From positions 1 through 26,489 of the forward strand of contig CAKTJX010000035.1 of assembly GCA_934569045.1 (NCBI GenBank): DNA of 26,489 bases. Reading direction: 5' to 3'. The notes beneath the pieces were generated by a model that saw nothing but the letters and a program-made list of their open reading frames with translations, made no database searches and was not told the origin of the DNA. The position numbers were made by a program, and so were the translations under genes. Shown here piece by piece: positions 7,553 to 15,912 of the stretch. Positions within the stretch are counted from its first letter, which is position 1, and every line of letters begins with the position of its first letter. This DNA is from an uncultured Oscillospiraceae bacterium (GTDB lineage Bacteria > Bacillota > Clostridia > Oscillospirales > Oscillospiraceae).

Positions 7553-8300
7553 TATCTTTGATTTTCTGGATACCATCGCACCCCCGGAGCTGGCCATGGA
7601 CTGGGACAATTCCGGTTTGCAGGTGGGCTCCCGCCGCCAGACGGTGCAAAAGGTTCTGGTAGCCCTGGACCCCTTTGAGGACGTGTGCCGGGAGGCCATT
7701 GATCTGGGGGCACAGATCGTTGTGACCCATCACCCCCTGTTCTTTTCCAAGGCCAGCGCCGTTACGGATGAAACCCCTGTCGGGCGGGCCGCCATGCTGC
7801 TGATTCAAAACGGCATCAGTCTCTACAGCTGCCACACGAACCTGGACATTGCCTCCGGCGGGGTCAACGATGTACTGGCGGAAAGGCTGGGGCTGTCCAA
7901 CGTGGAGGTCATAGGAACAGAGCATCTTCTGCGCCAGGGAACCGTGCCAGAGCAAAGTCTTCCCCAGTTCTTGGCATTCGTCAAAAGTGCCCTGGGCTGT
8001 CCCGGTCTGCGGTATGTGGACGGCGGGAAGCCCTGCGCCCGGATTGCCGTCGGCGGCGGTGCCTGCGCCGGGGAATTCCTGGACGCGGTCAACGCCGGGT
8101 GCGATACCCTGGTGACCTCTGACGCAAAATACAACCAGTTCTGGGATGCCGGTGACTATGGACTGAACCTGATCGATGCGGGGCACTTCTACACGGAAAA
8201 CCCGGTATGCGCTGTGCTGGCCGCCAAAATTCAGGCGGAATTTCCGGAGCTGGTGGTAAAAATTTCCGAAAAGCACCACGACTGCATGAAATTCCTCTGA
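7536..8300 (+). CDS. Nif3-like dinuclear metal centre protein (YqfO family)
   Basis: The 254-residue protein carries the metal-ligand motifs of the family: VTHHPLFF (His65, His66), CHTNLDIASGGVND (His100, Asp104) and a C-terminal GHFYTE (His217, Glu221). Members form toroidal hexamers with two metal ions; the substrate is unsettled. It lacks the roughly 100-residue PII-like insert found in longer YqfO proteins. GGAGG inside the 3' end of trmK precedes the ATG, giving a 17-bp overlap and probable translational coupling. The trmK-nif3 neighbourhood is conserved in Firmicutes. Confidence 0.93.
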   Translation: MILSSDIFDFLDTIAPPELAMDWDNSGLQVGSRRQTVQKVLVALDPFEDVCREAIDLGAQIVVTHHPLFFSKASAVTDETPVGRAAMLLIQNGISLYSCHTNLDIASGGVNDVLAERLGLSNVEVIGTEHLLRQGTVPEQSLPQFLAFVKSALGCPGLRYVDGGKPCARIAVGGGACAGEFLDAVNAGCDTLVTSDAKYNQFWDAGDYGLNLIDAGHFYTENPVCAVLAAKIQAEFPELVVKISEKHHDCMKFL

Positions 8301-8307
8301 TTACCCG

Positions 8308-8336
8308 TTGATTTTTCCGGAAAGCGGCGCTATAAT
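8308..8336 (+). promoter_or_regulatory. Promoter of yebC
   Basis: TTGATT (8308-8313) and a perfect TATAAT (8331-8336) are separated by 17 bp, directly after the nif3 stop codon. The leader to the start codon is about 40 nt. Confidence 0.82.
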
Positions 8337-8382
8337 AGGTTGAACATTTTTTGAAAACATTCCAGAAAGGGAAGATCAACAT

Positions 8383-9117
8383 ATGTCCGGACATTCCAAA
8401 TGGCATAACATTCAGAAAACCAAGGGCGCACAGGACGCCAAGCGCGCCGCCTCCTTTACGAAGATCGCAAAGGAAATGATCGTGGCCGTGAAGGAGGGCG
8501 GCGGCTCTGCCGATCCCGCCTACAACTCCCGCCTGGCTACCGTCATCACCAAGGCCAAGGCCGCCAATATGCCCAACGACAACATCAAGCGGGTCCTGGA
8601 AAAGGCCGGCTCCGCCGGTTCCGGCGAGAACTACGAGTCCATCACCTACGAAGGCTACGGCCCCGGCGGCGTTGCCGTCATCGTAGAGACCATGACCGAC
8701 AACCGGAACCGCACCGCAGGCTCTGTCCGCCATCACTTCGATAAGTACGGCGGAAACCTGGGCGCCAACGGCTGCGTGAGCTGGAGCTTTGATAAGAAGG
8801 GCGTTCTGATCATCGACAACGAGGACGGGGACTACGAAGAGGATCAGGTCATGATGGACGCCATGGACTGCGGCGCGGATGACTTTGAGGCCGACGGAGA
8901 TGTGTTCACCGTTTACACCGCCCCCGATGATTTCAACGCCGTGGCTGACGCACTGGCCGCCAAGAAGTACAGCTTCGTCTCCGCCCAGATTGAAATGGTT
9001 CCCCAGAACTATGTCAAGCTGTCCCCCGAGGATGCCGAGAAGATGGAGAAGATGCTGGAGCTGTTCGATGACGACGACGACGTGCAGAACACCTGGCACA
9101 ACTGGGATCAGGACTGA
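8383..9117 (+). CDS. YebC/PmpR family protein (transcription or translation factor)
   Basis: The 244-residue protein matches the full-length family (about 240-250). It opens with the hallmark MSGHSKWHNIQ and a basic first domain, KTKGAQDAKRAASFTKIAKE. The central signature GPGGVAVIVETMTDNRNRT follows at about residues 99-117, and the C-terminus is acidic. Family members bind DNA as regulators in some species, and others act at the ribosome to relieve stalling at proline stretches; the sequence does not decide between these. GAAAGGGAAG lies upstream of the ATG. The gene has its own promoter and terminator. Confidence 0.95.
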   Translation: MSGHSKWHNIQKTKGAQDAKRAASFTKIAKEMIVAVKEGGGSADPAYNSRLATVITKAKAANMPNDNIKRVLEKAGSAGSGENYESITYEGYGPGGVAVIVETMTDNRNRTAGSVRHHFDKYGGNLGANGCVSWSFDKKGVLIIDNEDGDYEEDQVMMDAMDCGADDFEADGDVFTVYTAPDDFNAVADALAAKKYSFVSAQIEMVPQNYVKLSPEDAEKMEKMLELFDDDDDVQNTWHNWDQD

Positions 9118-9132
9118 TTTTACACACGCTTT

Positions 9133-9165
9133 TGCACCGCAGGATTTCCTGCGGTGCATTTTTTT
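9133..9165 (+). terminator. Intrinsic terminator of yebC
   Basis: An 11-bp perfect stem TGCACCGCAGG / CCTGCGGTGCA with a four-base loop is followed by seven T. It ends the yebC transcript 16 nt after the stop codon. Confidence 0.95.
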
Positions 9166-9199
9166 GCGCAGAAAAAATAAACTTTTCCCACTTCCCATC

Positions 9200-9228
9200 T
9201 TGCGTCCCGGAAATAATTATGGTAAACT
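9200..9228 (+). promoter_or_regulatory. Probable promoter of the PpiC-C39 lipoprotein gene
   Basis: TTGCGT (9200-9205) and TAAACT (9223-9228) are separated by 17 bp. The match is moderate. The -10 box lies inside an inverted repeat described separately, so the promoter may be regulated. Confidence 0.5.
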
Positions 9229-9242
9229 TAGGTAACCATAAT
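9216..9242. repeat. Inverted repeat over the -10 region
   Basis: ATTATGGT (9216-9223) and ACCATAAT (9235-9242) form a perfect 8-bp inverted repeat with an 11-bp centre. The arms are spaced about two helical turns apart, a usual layout for a dimeric regulator. It overlaps the proposed -10 box and the likely transcription start. A role as operator is inference. Confidence 0.45.
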
Positions 9243-9279
9243 AACTTTCCCGATCCGGGAATGCGCACAGGTGATGTCC

Positions 9280-11208
9280 ATGAGAAAGAGAAATGTGATT
9301 TTGCTTGTTTTCCTGCTCTCCACGCTGCTTGCCGGCTGCGGCAAACAAACCAGCATAAAGGCGGAGATTCCTACAGCAGCGGCCGAAACAGAAACCACCA
9401 CCCCGGCCCCCACGGTGCCGCCGGACGGGAATCCGAATGACGTTACCTGCAAGGGGAGTTACACCGCGGAAGTGCTGAATACCGCCTCTCCGGTGGCGGC
9501 TGCCGGGGAAGGAACACTGTCCGCCCAGGCCCTGCAGAGCTTTTACGCACTGGAAGTTTTTGACTATCTGTCCCGGCAGCCGGAAGTGCTCCCGGACCTG
9601 ACCCAGGGACTGGATACGCAGCCCTGCCCCATTGACACTGCGGTAAACAGCTGGCAGCAGTATTTCCTCAAACAGGCTCTGCACCGCTGGCACGCTGCCT
9701 CCGCCCTCCGCCAGAAATCTCAAGCAGACGGACTGCCGGTGGAGGAGGCCTTTCAACCGGACCCGGAAAAATATGAGGAATGCATGACCGATATGCCTGC
9801 AGACAAGATCCTCTACCGCTACGAAAAGGCCTATTCCCCCAACTCCATGCACCAGGCTTACCTGGATGCCATGGAGGGAACGCTTTCCGAGCTGGCCGTG
9901 CAGTTTGGATATTCAGACGCGGCCCAGATGGCCCAGGCCATGGGGACCGACCTTCCAAGCCTGACAGAAGCCGCGAATACTTATAATTTCGGCTATATGT
10001 ATCTCACCACCATGGGGGATTATCTGCTGCCGGAGGACACCCAGGAGGCAGTTTCCGATAACACCTCCACCCCCTGGGTGAACATCCGCCACATTCTGCT
10101 GAAGCCAGAGGATGCCGCCGATGAAAAGAGCTGGGACAACCGGGAGAAGGAAGCGGAGAAACTGTTGTCCTCCTGGAAACGCAGCTTCCGAACCGGCGAG
10201 GGCAGCTTTGCGGAAATGGCCTACGCAAACTCCCAGGAGGAGGCCACCGTCAAGCTGGGTGGCGAATATGACAGAGTCACTCAAGGGCAGCTGCCCGAGG
10301 ATCTGGCGGCGTGGTGCTTTGACCCGGAGCGTCAGGCAGGAGACGCCACCGTTCTGCGCAACGAGCAGGGCATTCATATGCTCTATCTCGCCAAGCAGGG
10401 CACCCAGGCCCAGAGTCAGGCAGAGGACGCGGCCTTTGCCCAGAATCTCCGGGATTTTGCGGCCCAGGCCATGGAGGACTGCCCGCTGACCGTCTCCTAT
10501 GATAAAATCACCCTCCAGGCCCCGGAGCTTTCCCATGGCGGGCCCGGTTACGAGGATATCCTCTATCCGGACATTGCCCACGAGCGTTTCCCGGAAATCC
10601 CGCTGTACTTGCAGCAGGATTACGGCAACACCAAATACGGCAACTACTACCTGCGCAGCCACGGCTGCGGCATCACCTCCCTGTCCATGCTGGCAAGCTA
10701 CATGACAGACACCGAGCTGACCCCGCCCATGCTCTGCGCCCGCTACGGGAACTACTGCCACAGCAACGGAACAGATGCCATGATCTTTATTTATGAGCCC
10801 CCGGTTCTGGGCTTCTATCTGAAAAAGCAGACCTTTGACAAGGACGAGGCGTTACAGGCGCTGGAGGATGGCTATACGCTGATCTCCTCCCAGACCAAGG
10901 GCTACTGGACCCGGGGCGGGCACTACATCGTCCTGGAAAAAATAGATGAGGACGGCGTCCAGGTGCGGGACTCCAACATTCTCAACTACAAGCGGCTGCC
11001 CGCCCACAAGGTAGACCGGCATGCCTGGGGCGATATCACCTATCGGAGCACTGCCTACTGGATCTACGAAAAAAAGCAGACCCGCCACCCCCTGTGCACC
11101 CGCTGCGGTGACCCGGAAAGCGTCACGGAAACCATCTTCCAAGGCGACTACCTGTGCAGCCGGTGTGACCGGGCACTGACACGGCGAAATCTATACTTAT
11201 CTCTGTAA
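9280..11208 (+). CDS. Lipoprotein with PpiC (parvulin), C39-like cysteine peptidase and zinc-ribbon-like regions
   Basis: The 642-residue protein begins with a lipoprotein signal peptide ending LLAGC (Cys20), followed by a Thr/Pro/Ala-rich linker. Residues 80-260 are helical and resemble the chaperone part of SurA/PrsA foldases. Residues about 266-374 match the parvulin domain (VNIRHILL, GSFAEMA, LGGEYDRVTQGQL, GIHMLYL). Residues about 425-600 match a C39-like papain fold with catalytic candidates Cys463 (SHGCGITSLSML), His548 (GGHYIVL) and Asp564 (VRDSNI). The C-terminus has CTRC (606-609) and CSRC (626-629), a zinc-ribbon-like pair. The ATG at 9280 has AGGTGA 5 nt upstream; GTG 9271 and ATG 9274 are in frame but fit the signal peptide less well. 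The domain limits and the peptidase call come from motifs only. Confidence 0.85.
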   Translation: MRKRNVILLVFLLSTLLAGCGKQTSIKAEIPTAAAETETTTPAPTVPPDGNPNDVTCKGSYTAEVLNTASPVAAAGEGTLSAQALQSFYALEVFDYLSRQPEVLPDLTQGLDTQPCPIDTAVNSWQQYFLKQALHRWHAASALRQKSQADGLPVEEAFQPDPEKYEECMTDMPADKILYRYEKAYSPNSMHQAYLDAMEGTLSELAVQFGYSDAAQMAQAMGTDLPSLTEAANTYNFGYMYLTTMGDYLLPEDTQEAVSDNTSTPWVNIRHILLKPEDAADEKSWDNREKEAEKLLSSWKRSFRTGEGSFAEMAYANSQEEATVKLGGEYDRVTQGQLPEDLAAWCFDPERQAGDATVLRNEQGIHMLYLAKQGTQAQSQAEDAAFAQNLRDFAAQAMEDCPLTVSYDKITLQAPELSHGGPGYEDILYPDIAHERFPEIPLYLQQDYGNTKYGNYYLRSHGCGITSLSMLASYMTDTELTPPMLCARYGNYCHSNGTDAMIFIYEPPVLGFYLKKQTFDKDEALQALEDGYTLISSQTKGYWTRGGHYIVLEKIDEDGVQVRDSNILNYKRLPAHKVDRHAWGDITYRSTAYWIYEKKQTRHPLCTRCGDPESVTETIFQGDYLCSRCDRALTRRNLYLSL

Positions 11209-11222
11209 AAAGGCGCAAAATA

Positions 11223-11256
11223 CCGCCCTCACTTCCAAGATCGGATGCGAGGGCGG
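11223..11256. terminator. Shared bidirectional terminator between converging genes
   Basis: CCGCCCTC / GAGGGCGG is a perfect 8-bp stem with an 18-nt loop between the convergent lipoprotein (plus) and secreted coiled-coil (minus) genes. Pyrimidine-rich tails follow on both strands (CTTCTTATTCTTCTT on plus, TATTTTGCGCCTTTTT on minus). The interrupted T tracts make it weaker than the other terminators here. Confidence 0.7.
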
Positions 11257-11269
11257 CTTCTTATTCTTC

Positions 11270-12736
11270 TTATTTGATTTCTTCTGTCTCGTAGAGGAAG
11301 AAAACACTTCCGGTCTTCCCTTCCGGGATGCCGGAGTAGCTGGTGTAGGCGAGCCCCGCCTGCTTCAATGCTTTTGCGTTATCCAGAATATTCTGCAGCT
11401 TTTTTGCGTCCTTGGAGAGCTTCTTCAGGTCGCCGGAGCCGTTGTATTTGAAATCGGAAATGCCGTCCCGCAGGGTGCCGACGGCGTTTTCCAGCTCCTC
11501 CAGGCCGTCATTCAGGGCAGTTACCCCTTTCTCCGCGCCGGAAAAATAGGCGGACGCCACCATATTCTCCTCCTGGAGCTTAGGCAGGAGCTTTTCTCCC
11601 AGCTCTTCCATCATCTTCTCCGCCTCTTTCAGGTGCTCCAGTACAGCCAGATCGCCATTCGCCTGGGCCGTCTCCCCCGCCTTTTTCAGGCGGCCCGCCA
11701 GGGTTTGCAGGGACTCATCCTCCTTCGTCTCCGGGTCATCCTCCGGCACGGTAAAGGCGGCAAAGAGCTTTGTTAAGTTCTTGCTTTGGGCGGACAGATT
11801 GTCCAGCCCCGTATTCTGGGCCTGGCTGATGGCATCCAAAGCCTGCCGCACCTGGCTGACGGCCTCTGCCAGCTGATCCGCCGCGGAATACATGGTGTTC
11901 ACGGCGCTGTCAATGTCCGCGTCCGTATTATCCAGGTCATTGTCAAATTTCAGATCTGAATCCTCAACCTCATTGAATAGGCCCGTGGAAACCATGGTTG
12001 CTGTGAAATCCAGGGTGAAATCCGTCACATCCGCCTCGATTTCCAGATATTCCGGCAAATCGATATCCTCCGTATAGCTGAGCTCTCCCAGCCCAAGGGC
12101 ATCCCGCAGTCCAGGGAGCACCATTCCCACCACAGCGCCGCTGTCCCCCAGGCTCATCACCTGGCCGTTTGTAACGGAAACGTTGGAAAACACGTCTTCA
12201 TCCAGCGGCACCAGCGTCAGGGCCGCCAGTGGAACCGGCACCTGTTTTTCTTCCTCATCCGCTTCCACTGTCTGCGTCAGCAGATTAGTATAGTCAAAGC
12301 GGATAACCAGGTGGCCGGACTGGCCCTTCAGCATCTGGGGCGTACACAGCTTTCCGTCCATGGTATAGCGGATATCCAGCTGCAGCGGCAGGGCGTCCGG
12401 GCTGCCATCGCCTTTGTAGTGGATATCCGAACCCTGATTATCCCATAGGATCGTTCCGTCCGGGGAAAGCGCGTACTCCTCGTCCCCTTCCGTGTTCCGG
12501 ATATTGGTCAGGGAGCTGATATCCGCAATTTTCTTCCCATCTTTAGAGGCCAGAAGCACCACCTCGGATTCCACCTCTTTGGCCGTACCATCCGCTGCCG
12601 CCGTCACATGGACGGATTCCCGCTTGTCCTTGGGCTCCGCCTCCAGAGAGGCCGCCCCTGCGGGCAGGAGCATGGTCAGGAGCACCGGCAGCACCAGTGC
12701 CGCCGACAGGATATTTTGTTTCGTTATTCTACGCAT
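11270..12736 (-). CDS. Secreted coiled-coil protein of an ABC exporter operon
   Basis: The 488-residue protein has a signal peptide (basic MRRITKQN, hydrophobic core, PAGAAS cleavage region). The N-terminal domain, with ESVHVTAAADGTAKEV, ILWDNQGSDIHYKG and MLKGQSGHLVIRFDYTN, matches a Firmicutes family usually annotated as hypothetical or YhgE-like. Residues about 280-450 are rich in Leu, Ala, Lys and Glu and predict as coiled coil. The end, GSVFFLYETEEIK, is also family-typical. No membrane segment follows the signal peptide, so it is probably extracellular or wall-associated. GGAGG lies 7 nt upstream, inside the end of the permease gene, giving a 13-bp overlap. The role is unknown; an accessory of the exporter is inferred from position. 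Confidence 0.82.
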   Translation of the reverse strand: MRRITKQNILSAALVLPVLLTMLLPAGAASLEAEPKDKRESVHVTAAADGTAKEVESEVVLLASKDGKKIADISSLTNIRNTEGDEEYALSPDGTILWDNQGSDIHYKGDGSPDALPLQLDIRYTMDGKLCTPQMLKGQSGHLVIRFDYTNLLTQTVEADEEEKQVPVPLAALTLVPLDEDVFSNVSVTNGQVMSLGDSGAVVGMVLPGLRDALGLGELSYTEDIDLPEYLEIEADVTDFTLDFTATMVSTGLFNEVEDSDLKFDNDLDNTDADIDSAVNTMYSAADQLAEAVSQVRQALDAISQAQNTGLDNLSAQSKNLTKLFAAFTVPEDDPETKEDESLQTLAGRLKKAGETAQANGDLAVLEHLKEAEKMMEELGEKLLPKLQEENMVASAYFSGAEKGVTALNDGLEELENAVGTLRDGISDFKYNGSGDLKKLSKDAKKLQNILDNAKALKQAGLAYTSYSGIPEGKTGSVFFLYETEEIK

Positions 12737-15045
12737 TTCAGTGCCTCCGATTCGGGAATTTTTCTGATTCGGTTCAATTCCAGCAGAGCTACGATCCCAT
12801 AGGTTCCAAAGCCGCAGGCTGCCATTGTGGTGTAGAGATCCGGTGCGATGTACAGCGGAATCCAGCCGCTCATAGAGGTCAGCATCACTTCCCGGAAGAG
12901 AACATCCATGATTTTCGTCTCAATGGGCAGACTCAAAAGGATCATAGCCAGGGTCACAATGGTTGTAGGCAAAACATAAAGCCGGAATATCTCCCAGCGG
13001 CTGTAGCCCAGAATTTTTGCCATGGAGATGGAAAGCGAATTCTTTTCAATGATCATCTTGCTGAGCAGGTACACGAGCACCATAAACATGCCCACCGCGA
13101 AGAAATTCACCAGTCCCATCATGTCCCCCATAGAGCGCATGAGCTGGCGGCTGATTTTGGTAACCGCCGTTTCGTCCAGCACGGTGCCGATGTATTCCGG
13201 GTCAATATCCGTAATGGGCTCATCGGAAAAATAGCCGCAGGAGTAGTCCTTGCCCAGGTCAAAGGTCGTGTTCAGATCTTCCCGCGGCAGAAACAGCACG
13301 ATTCCGCCCATGTAGTCATAGACGCCGGTTACCGTGAAGGAGTAGGTTTTGTCCTCGTATTTTTCCTTTAACACCACCGTATCTCCTGGCTGAATCCCGA
13401 ATTTCTCCTGGTATGCGGAGGAGACAAGCACCGTCCCCCGCTCCATTGGAGCATGGATATAGGCGCTGTCGGCAGACACACCGTAGAGAGTGACGGATTC
13501 GCTTTTATATTGGTCGGAAACCGTCTCCAGTGAATAGGCGCTGAATTTCTCCGCCCCGAGTACATCCGTCTCCACATCCCGCATAAAGAGCATCAGATTC
13601 ACATAGCTTTCCAGCTTCCGCTTCTCATTGACGGCCCCCGCCGGGACGGACAGCATCGTAGTGTTCTTTGACAGCATATTGTCCGGCATGGTCTGCTGGT
13701 AATGTACCAGCGCGCTGGGAAACAGCAGTCCAAACATCAATAGAAGATTGGCAAAGAGGATGCCCACAAACAGAATAACATAGCTGCCCAGATTCTGGAA
13801 AATCACCCGCAGCCGGAAGCGGAAGAAGAACGGAAGCCCGGATGGCAGGGGGAACACTCTGCTCTTCTGCTTTTTCCGCAGATCCCGGCGCAGAAATTGC
13901 AGCGGCGGGAGGCTGAGCTTCTTGCGAAGGGTCCACCAGGTAATCAGCGTCATCAGCACCAGCGGAACCACGGTGGTCAGCACAAACGCCTCCCCATTCC
14001 AGATGGTAACATAGGTCGGCAGGCTGTAGCTCCCATAATAGAGTCCTGCACAGATATCTTTGATCACCGTATAGCCCAGCACATTGCCAATCAGCGCGCT
14101 GATCAGGCAGATCAGGATGGGACAGGTCATGTAGTGGCGGATCAGCTCCCCTTTCGTATAGCCGCTGGCCCGGAGGGTGCCGATCACATTCGCCTCCTTG
14201 CTGATGGTATTGCCAATGGTCACCGCGAACACAAAGGCCATGATCGCAATAACGATATAGAGCAGCGCGATCATCATGGCCCGGTCGCCGCCCATGTCCT
14301 CGCCGGTAAAGGTGATGGCCTGGTTCAGATACCGAGGGACAAAATCCTCCAGCGCGGTCTCCTGGTTCAGAACCGTCATCAGATCATCCGCCAGCTCCTT
14401 TTCCTGGGCCTCATCCGCAGGAGGCTGATTATAGCGCCAGCTGTAGCTGTAATGGAGCCGCGCGCTGCCAAGTGCGGAGAAGCCCGCCTCCGACACCAGT
14501 GCCACGCCGAACTGGATGGAATCAAACATAGCGTCCGCGTTGTCCTGAAACAGGCAGCTGTAATCCGGCAGCGCCACCAGGCCGCAGATCTCCCAGCTGC
14601 CATTGGGAGAAGAAATTCGGTCACCGATGGACAGGCCGTTGTTCACGGCGTACATCCGGTCAATGGCGATTTCGTCCCCGGCGCTCGGCAGCGCCCCGGA
14701 CATGACGCAGGGGAGATTCACCTCCTGCCGGACGGAAAAAATGCGCAGCGTCGTGCCGTTGTCCAATGCTTCCTCCGTGTAAAAGTTCTCGTAAAGCGAC
14801 ACCCCCGCCGCCTCAATCTGCCCACACTGGGCCTTGTACAGTTCTTTCTTTACCCGGAAATTTCCGTATTCAATGTTGTATTTCCCGAAGCTCTCGTTAT
14901 AGGCCTGAATCATGCTGCCGTCGGCCACCAAAAATCCGGACACCAGGGCAATGGTAAAGGTCAGCAGCAGAAAAATCACGGCGTATTTTCCAAAGTCCCC
15001 TCGAAGCTCTCTGGGAAGACGCTTCCGCAATGGATTTTTTACCAT
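12724..15045 (-). CDS. ABC transporter permease, FtsX/MacB type
   Basis: The 773-residue membrane protein has the duplicated FtsX architecture. There is one N-terminal membrane segment (about 20-42), an extracellular domain (about 45-260), three segments with the FtsX motif ISKEANVIGTLRASGYTKGELI (about 265-390), then a second segment-loop-segment unit ending with a similar SMAKILGYSRWEIFRL stretch and two more segments. This is the fold of lipoprotein or peptide exporters and of bacteriocin-resistance pumps rather than importers. The substrate is not evident. GGAGG lies 8 nt upstream of the ATG within the ATPase gene, and the two genes overlap by 7 bp. It works with the ATPase at 15039-15737. 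Confidence 0.92.
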   Translation of the reverse strand: MVKNPLRKRLPRELRGDFGKYAVIFLLLTFTIALVSGFLVADGSMIQAYNESFGKYNIEYGNFRVKKELYKAQCGQIEAAGVSLYENFYTEEALDNGTTLRIFSVRQEVNLPCVMSGALPSAGDEIAIDRMYAVNNGLSIGDRISSPNGSWEICGLVALPDYSCLFQDNADAMFDSIQFGVALVSEAGFSALGSARLHYSYSWRYNQPPADEAQEKELADDLMTVLNQETALEDFVPRYLNQAITFTGEDMGGDRAMMIALLYIVIAIMAFVFAVTIGNTISKEANVIGTLRASGYTKGELIRHYMTCPILICLISALIGNVLGYTVIKDICAGLYYGSYSLPTYVTIWNGEAFVLTTVVPLVLMTLITWWTLRKKLSLPPLQFLRRDLRKKQKSRVFPLPSGLPFFFRFRLRVIFQNLGSYVILFVGILFANLLLMFGLLFPSALVHYQQTMPDNMLSKNTTMLSVPAGAVNEKRKLESYVNLMLFMRDVETDVLGAEKFSAYSLETVSDQYKSESVTLYGVSADSAYIHAPMERGTVLVSSAYQEKFGIQPGDTVVLKEKYEDKTYSFTVTGVYDYMGGIVLFLPREDLNTTFDLGKDYSCGYFSDEPITDIDPEYIGTVLDETAVTKISRQLMRSMGDMMGLVNFFAVGMFMVLVYLLSKMIIEKNSLSISMAKILGYSRWEIFRLYVLPTTIVTLAMILLSLPIETKIMDVLFREVMLTSMSGWIPLYIAPDLYTTMAACGFGTYGIVALLELNRIRKIPESEALKCVE

Positions 15046-15737
15046 TCCAGTTCCTCCGCCGTCAGGGGCGCGTCATTGCGGTAGGTTCTGCGCACCGTGC
15101 CGTCCCGGAGCTTGACCACCATGGTTGCCATTTTGGAAATCGCGTCGTTGTGGGTCACCATGATCACGGTGTTGCCGTACTTCTGGTTCACCGTTTCAAT
15201 CAGCTTCAGAATTTCTTTGCTGGTGCTGTAATCCAGCGCGCCGGTGGGCTCGTCGCAAAGGAGCAGATCCGGGTTTTTGACGATGGCCCGCCCGATGGCG
15301 GTGCGCTGCTGCTGGCCGCCGGAGAGCTGGTTAGGAAGCTTCTTTCGGTGCTCCCACAGTCCCAGGGTGTGGAGCAGCTCGTCAATATCCAGAGGCTTTT
15401 TGCTGAGGTAGGCCCCTACCTCGATGTTCTCCCGCACAGTCAGGTTGGGAATCAAGTTGTACATCTGGAAAATGTAGCCCAGGTGATTGCGGCGGTATTG
15501 GGTCAGCTTTTTCTGGTTCAGCGTTCCCAGGGACACACCGTTGATTCGGATTTCTCCGGCATCCGCCGTATCGATGCCGCCGATAATATTCATCAGGGTG
15601 CTTTTGCCGCTGCCGCTGGGCCCCAGGAGCACGCAGAAGTCCCCCTTCTCCACAGCGATATCGATGCCCTTCAGCACCCGAACCCGGCTTTCCCCCTGGC
15701 CGAAGCTCTTCTGAATATTCTGAATTTCCAAAAACAT
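15039..15737 (-). CDS. ABC transporter ATP-binding protein (LolD/MacB family)
   Basis: The 232-residue ATPase has every expected motif. These are Walker [10 protein letters not shown] (39-47), the Q-loop [12 protein letters not shown] (about 89-100), signature LSGGQQQR (138-145), Walker B LLLCDEP (158-164) and the switch His196 in VTHND. The [10 protein letters not shown] stretch after Walker B is typical of the MacB-type exporter branch. It energises the FtsX permease encoded next. GAGG precedes the ATG at a modest distance. First gene of the operon, directly downstream of a promoter with a palindrome over its -35 box. Confidence 0.95.
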   Translation of the reverse strand: MFLEIQNIQKSFGQGESRVRVLKGIDIAVEKGDFCVLLGPSGSGKSTLMNIIGGIDTADAGEIRINGVSLGTLNQKKLTQYRRNHLGYIFQMYNLIPNLTVRENIEVGAYLSKKPLDIDELLHTLGLWEHRKKLPNQLSGGQQQRTAIGRAIVKNPDLLLCDEPTGALDYSTSKEILKLIETVNQKYGNTVIMVTHNDAISKMATMVVKLRDGTVRRTYRNDAPLTAEELEW

Positions 15738-15767
15738 AGTCTCGCCTCTTCTCTCAAATCTGGCCTA

Positions 15768-15796
15768 AGTATAGCGCATCTTGAAGTTAGCGTCAA
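15768..15796 (-). promoter_or_regulatory. Promoter of the ABC exporter operon
   Basis: On the minus strand TTGACG (15791-15796) and TATACT (15768-15773) are separated by 17 bp, about 30 bp before the ATPase start codon. Both boxes match consensus at five of six bases. Confidence 0.82.
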
Positions 15797-15802
15797 CTAA
15801 CT
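15785..15802. promoter_or_regulatory. Putative operator: palindrome centred on the -35 box
   Basis: AGTTAG (15785-15790) and CTAACT (15797-15802) are exact inverse complements around a six-base centre. On the minus strand that centre is the -35 box TTGACG itself. An 18-bp dyad covering the -35 element is the layout of a TetR-type repressor site. No regulator gene is nearby, so the partner protein is unknown. Confidence 0.65.
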
Positions 15803-15851
15803 ATTTTGGATTTTCGTAAATTTTCGCACCTTTCTTCCGCCTTTGGGCAAG

Positions 15852-15895
15852 AAAAAACCGGGCAGCCCTCCGCTTAACGCAGAGGAACTGCCCGG
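15852..15895 (-). terminator. Intrinsic terminator of the recD2-comF-mreB operon
   Basis: Read on the minus strand, CCGGGCAG pairs with CTGCCCGG, and inside it CCTCTGC pairs with GCGGAGG around a GTTAA loop, followed at once by six T. It starts 17 nt after the mreB stop codon. Confidence 0.93.
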
Positions 15896-15912
15896 CAGTT
15901 CGACATTTTCCG

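Noticed and set aside
13897..15084. 395-codon plus-strand frame opposite the permease
   Set aside because: Antisense shadow rich in His, Arg and Gln, with no recognisable domain; the permease on the other strand has clear membrane segments and FtsX motifs.
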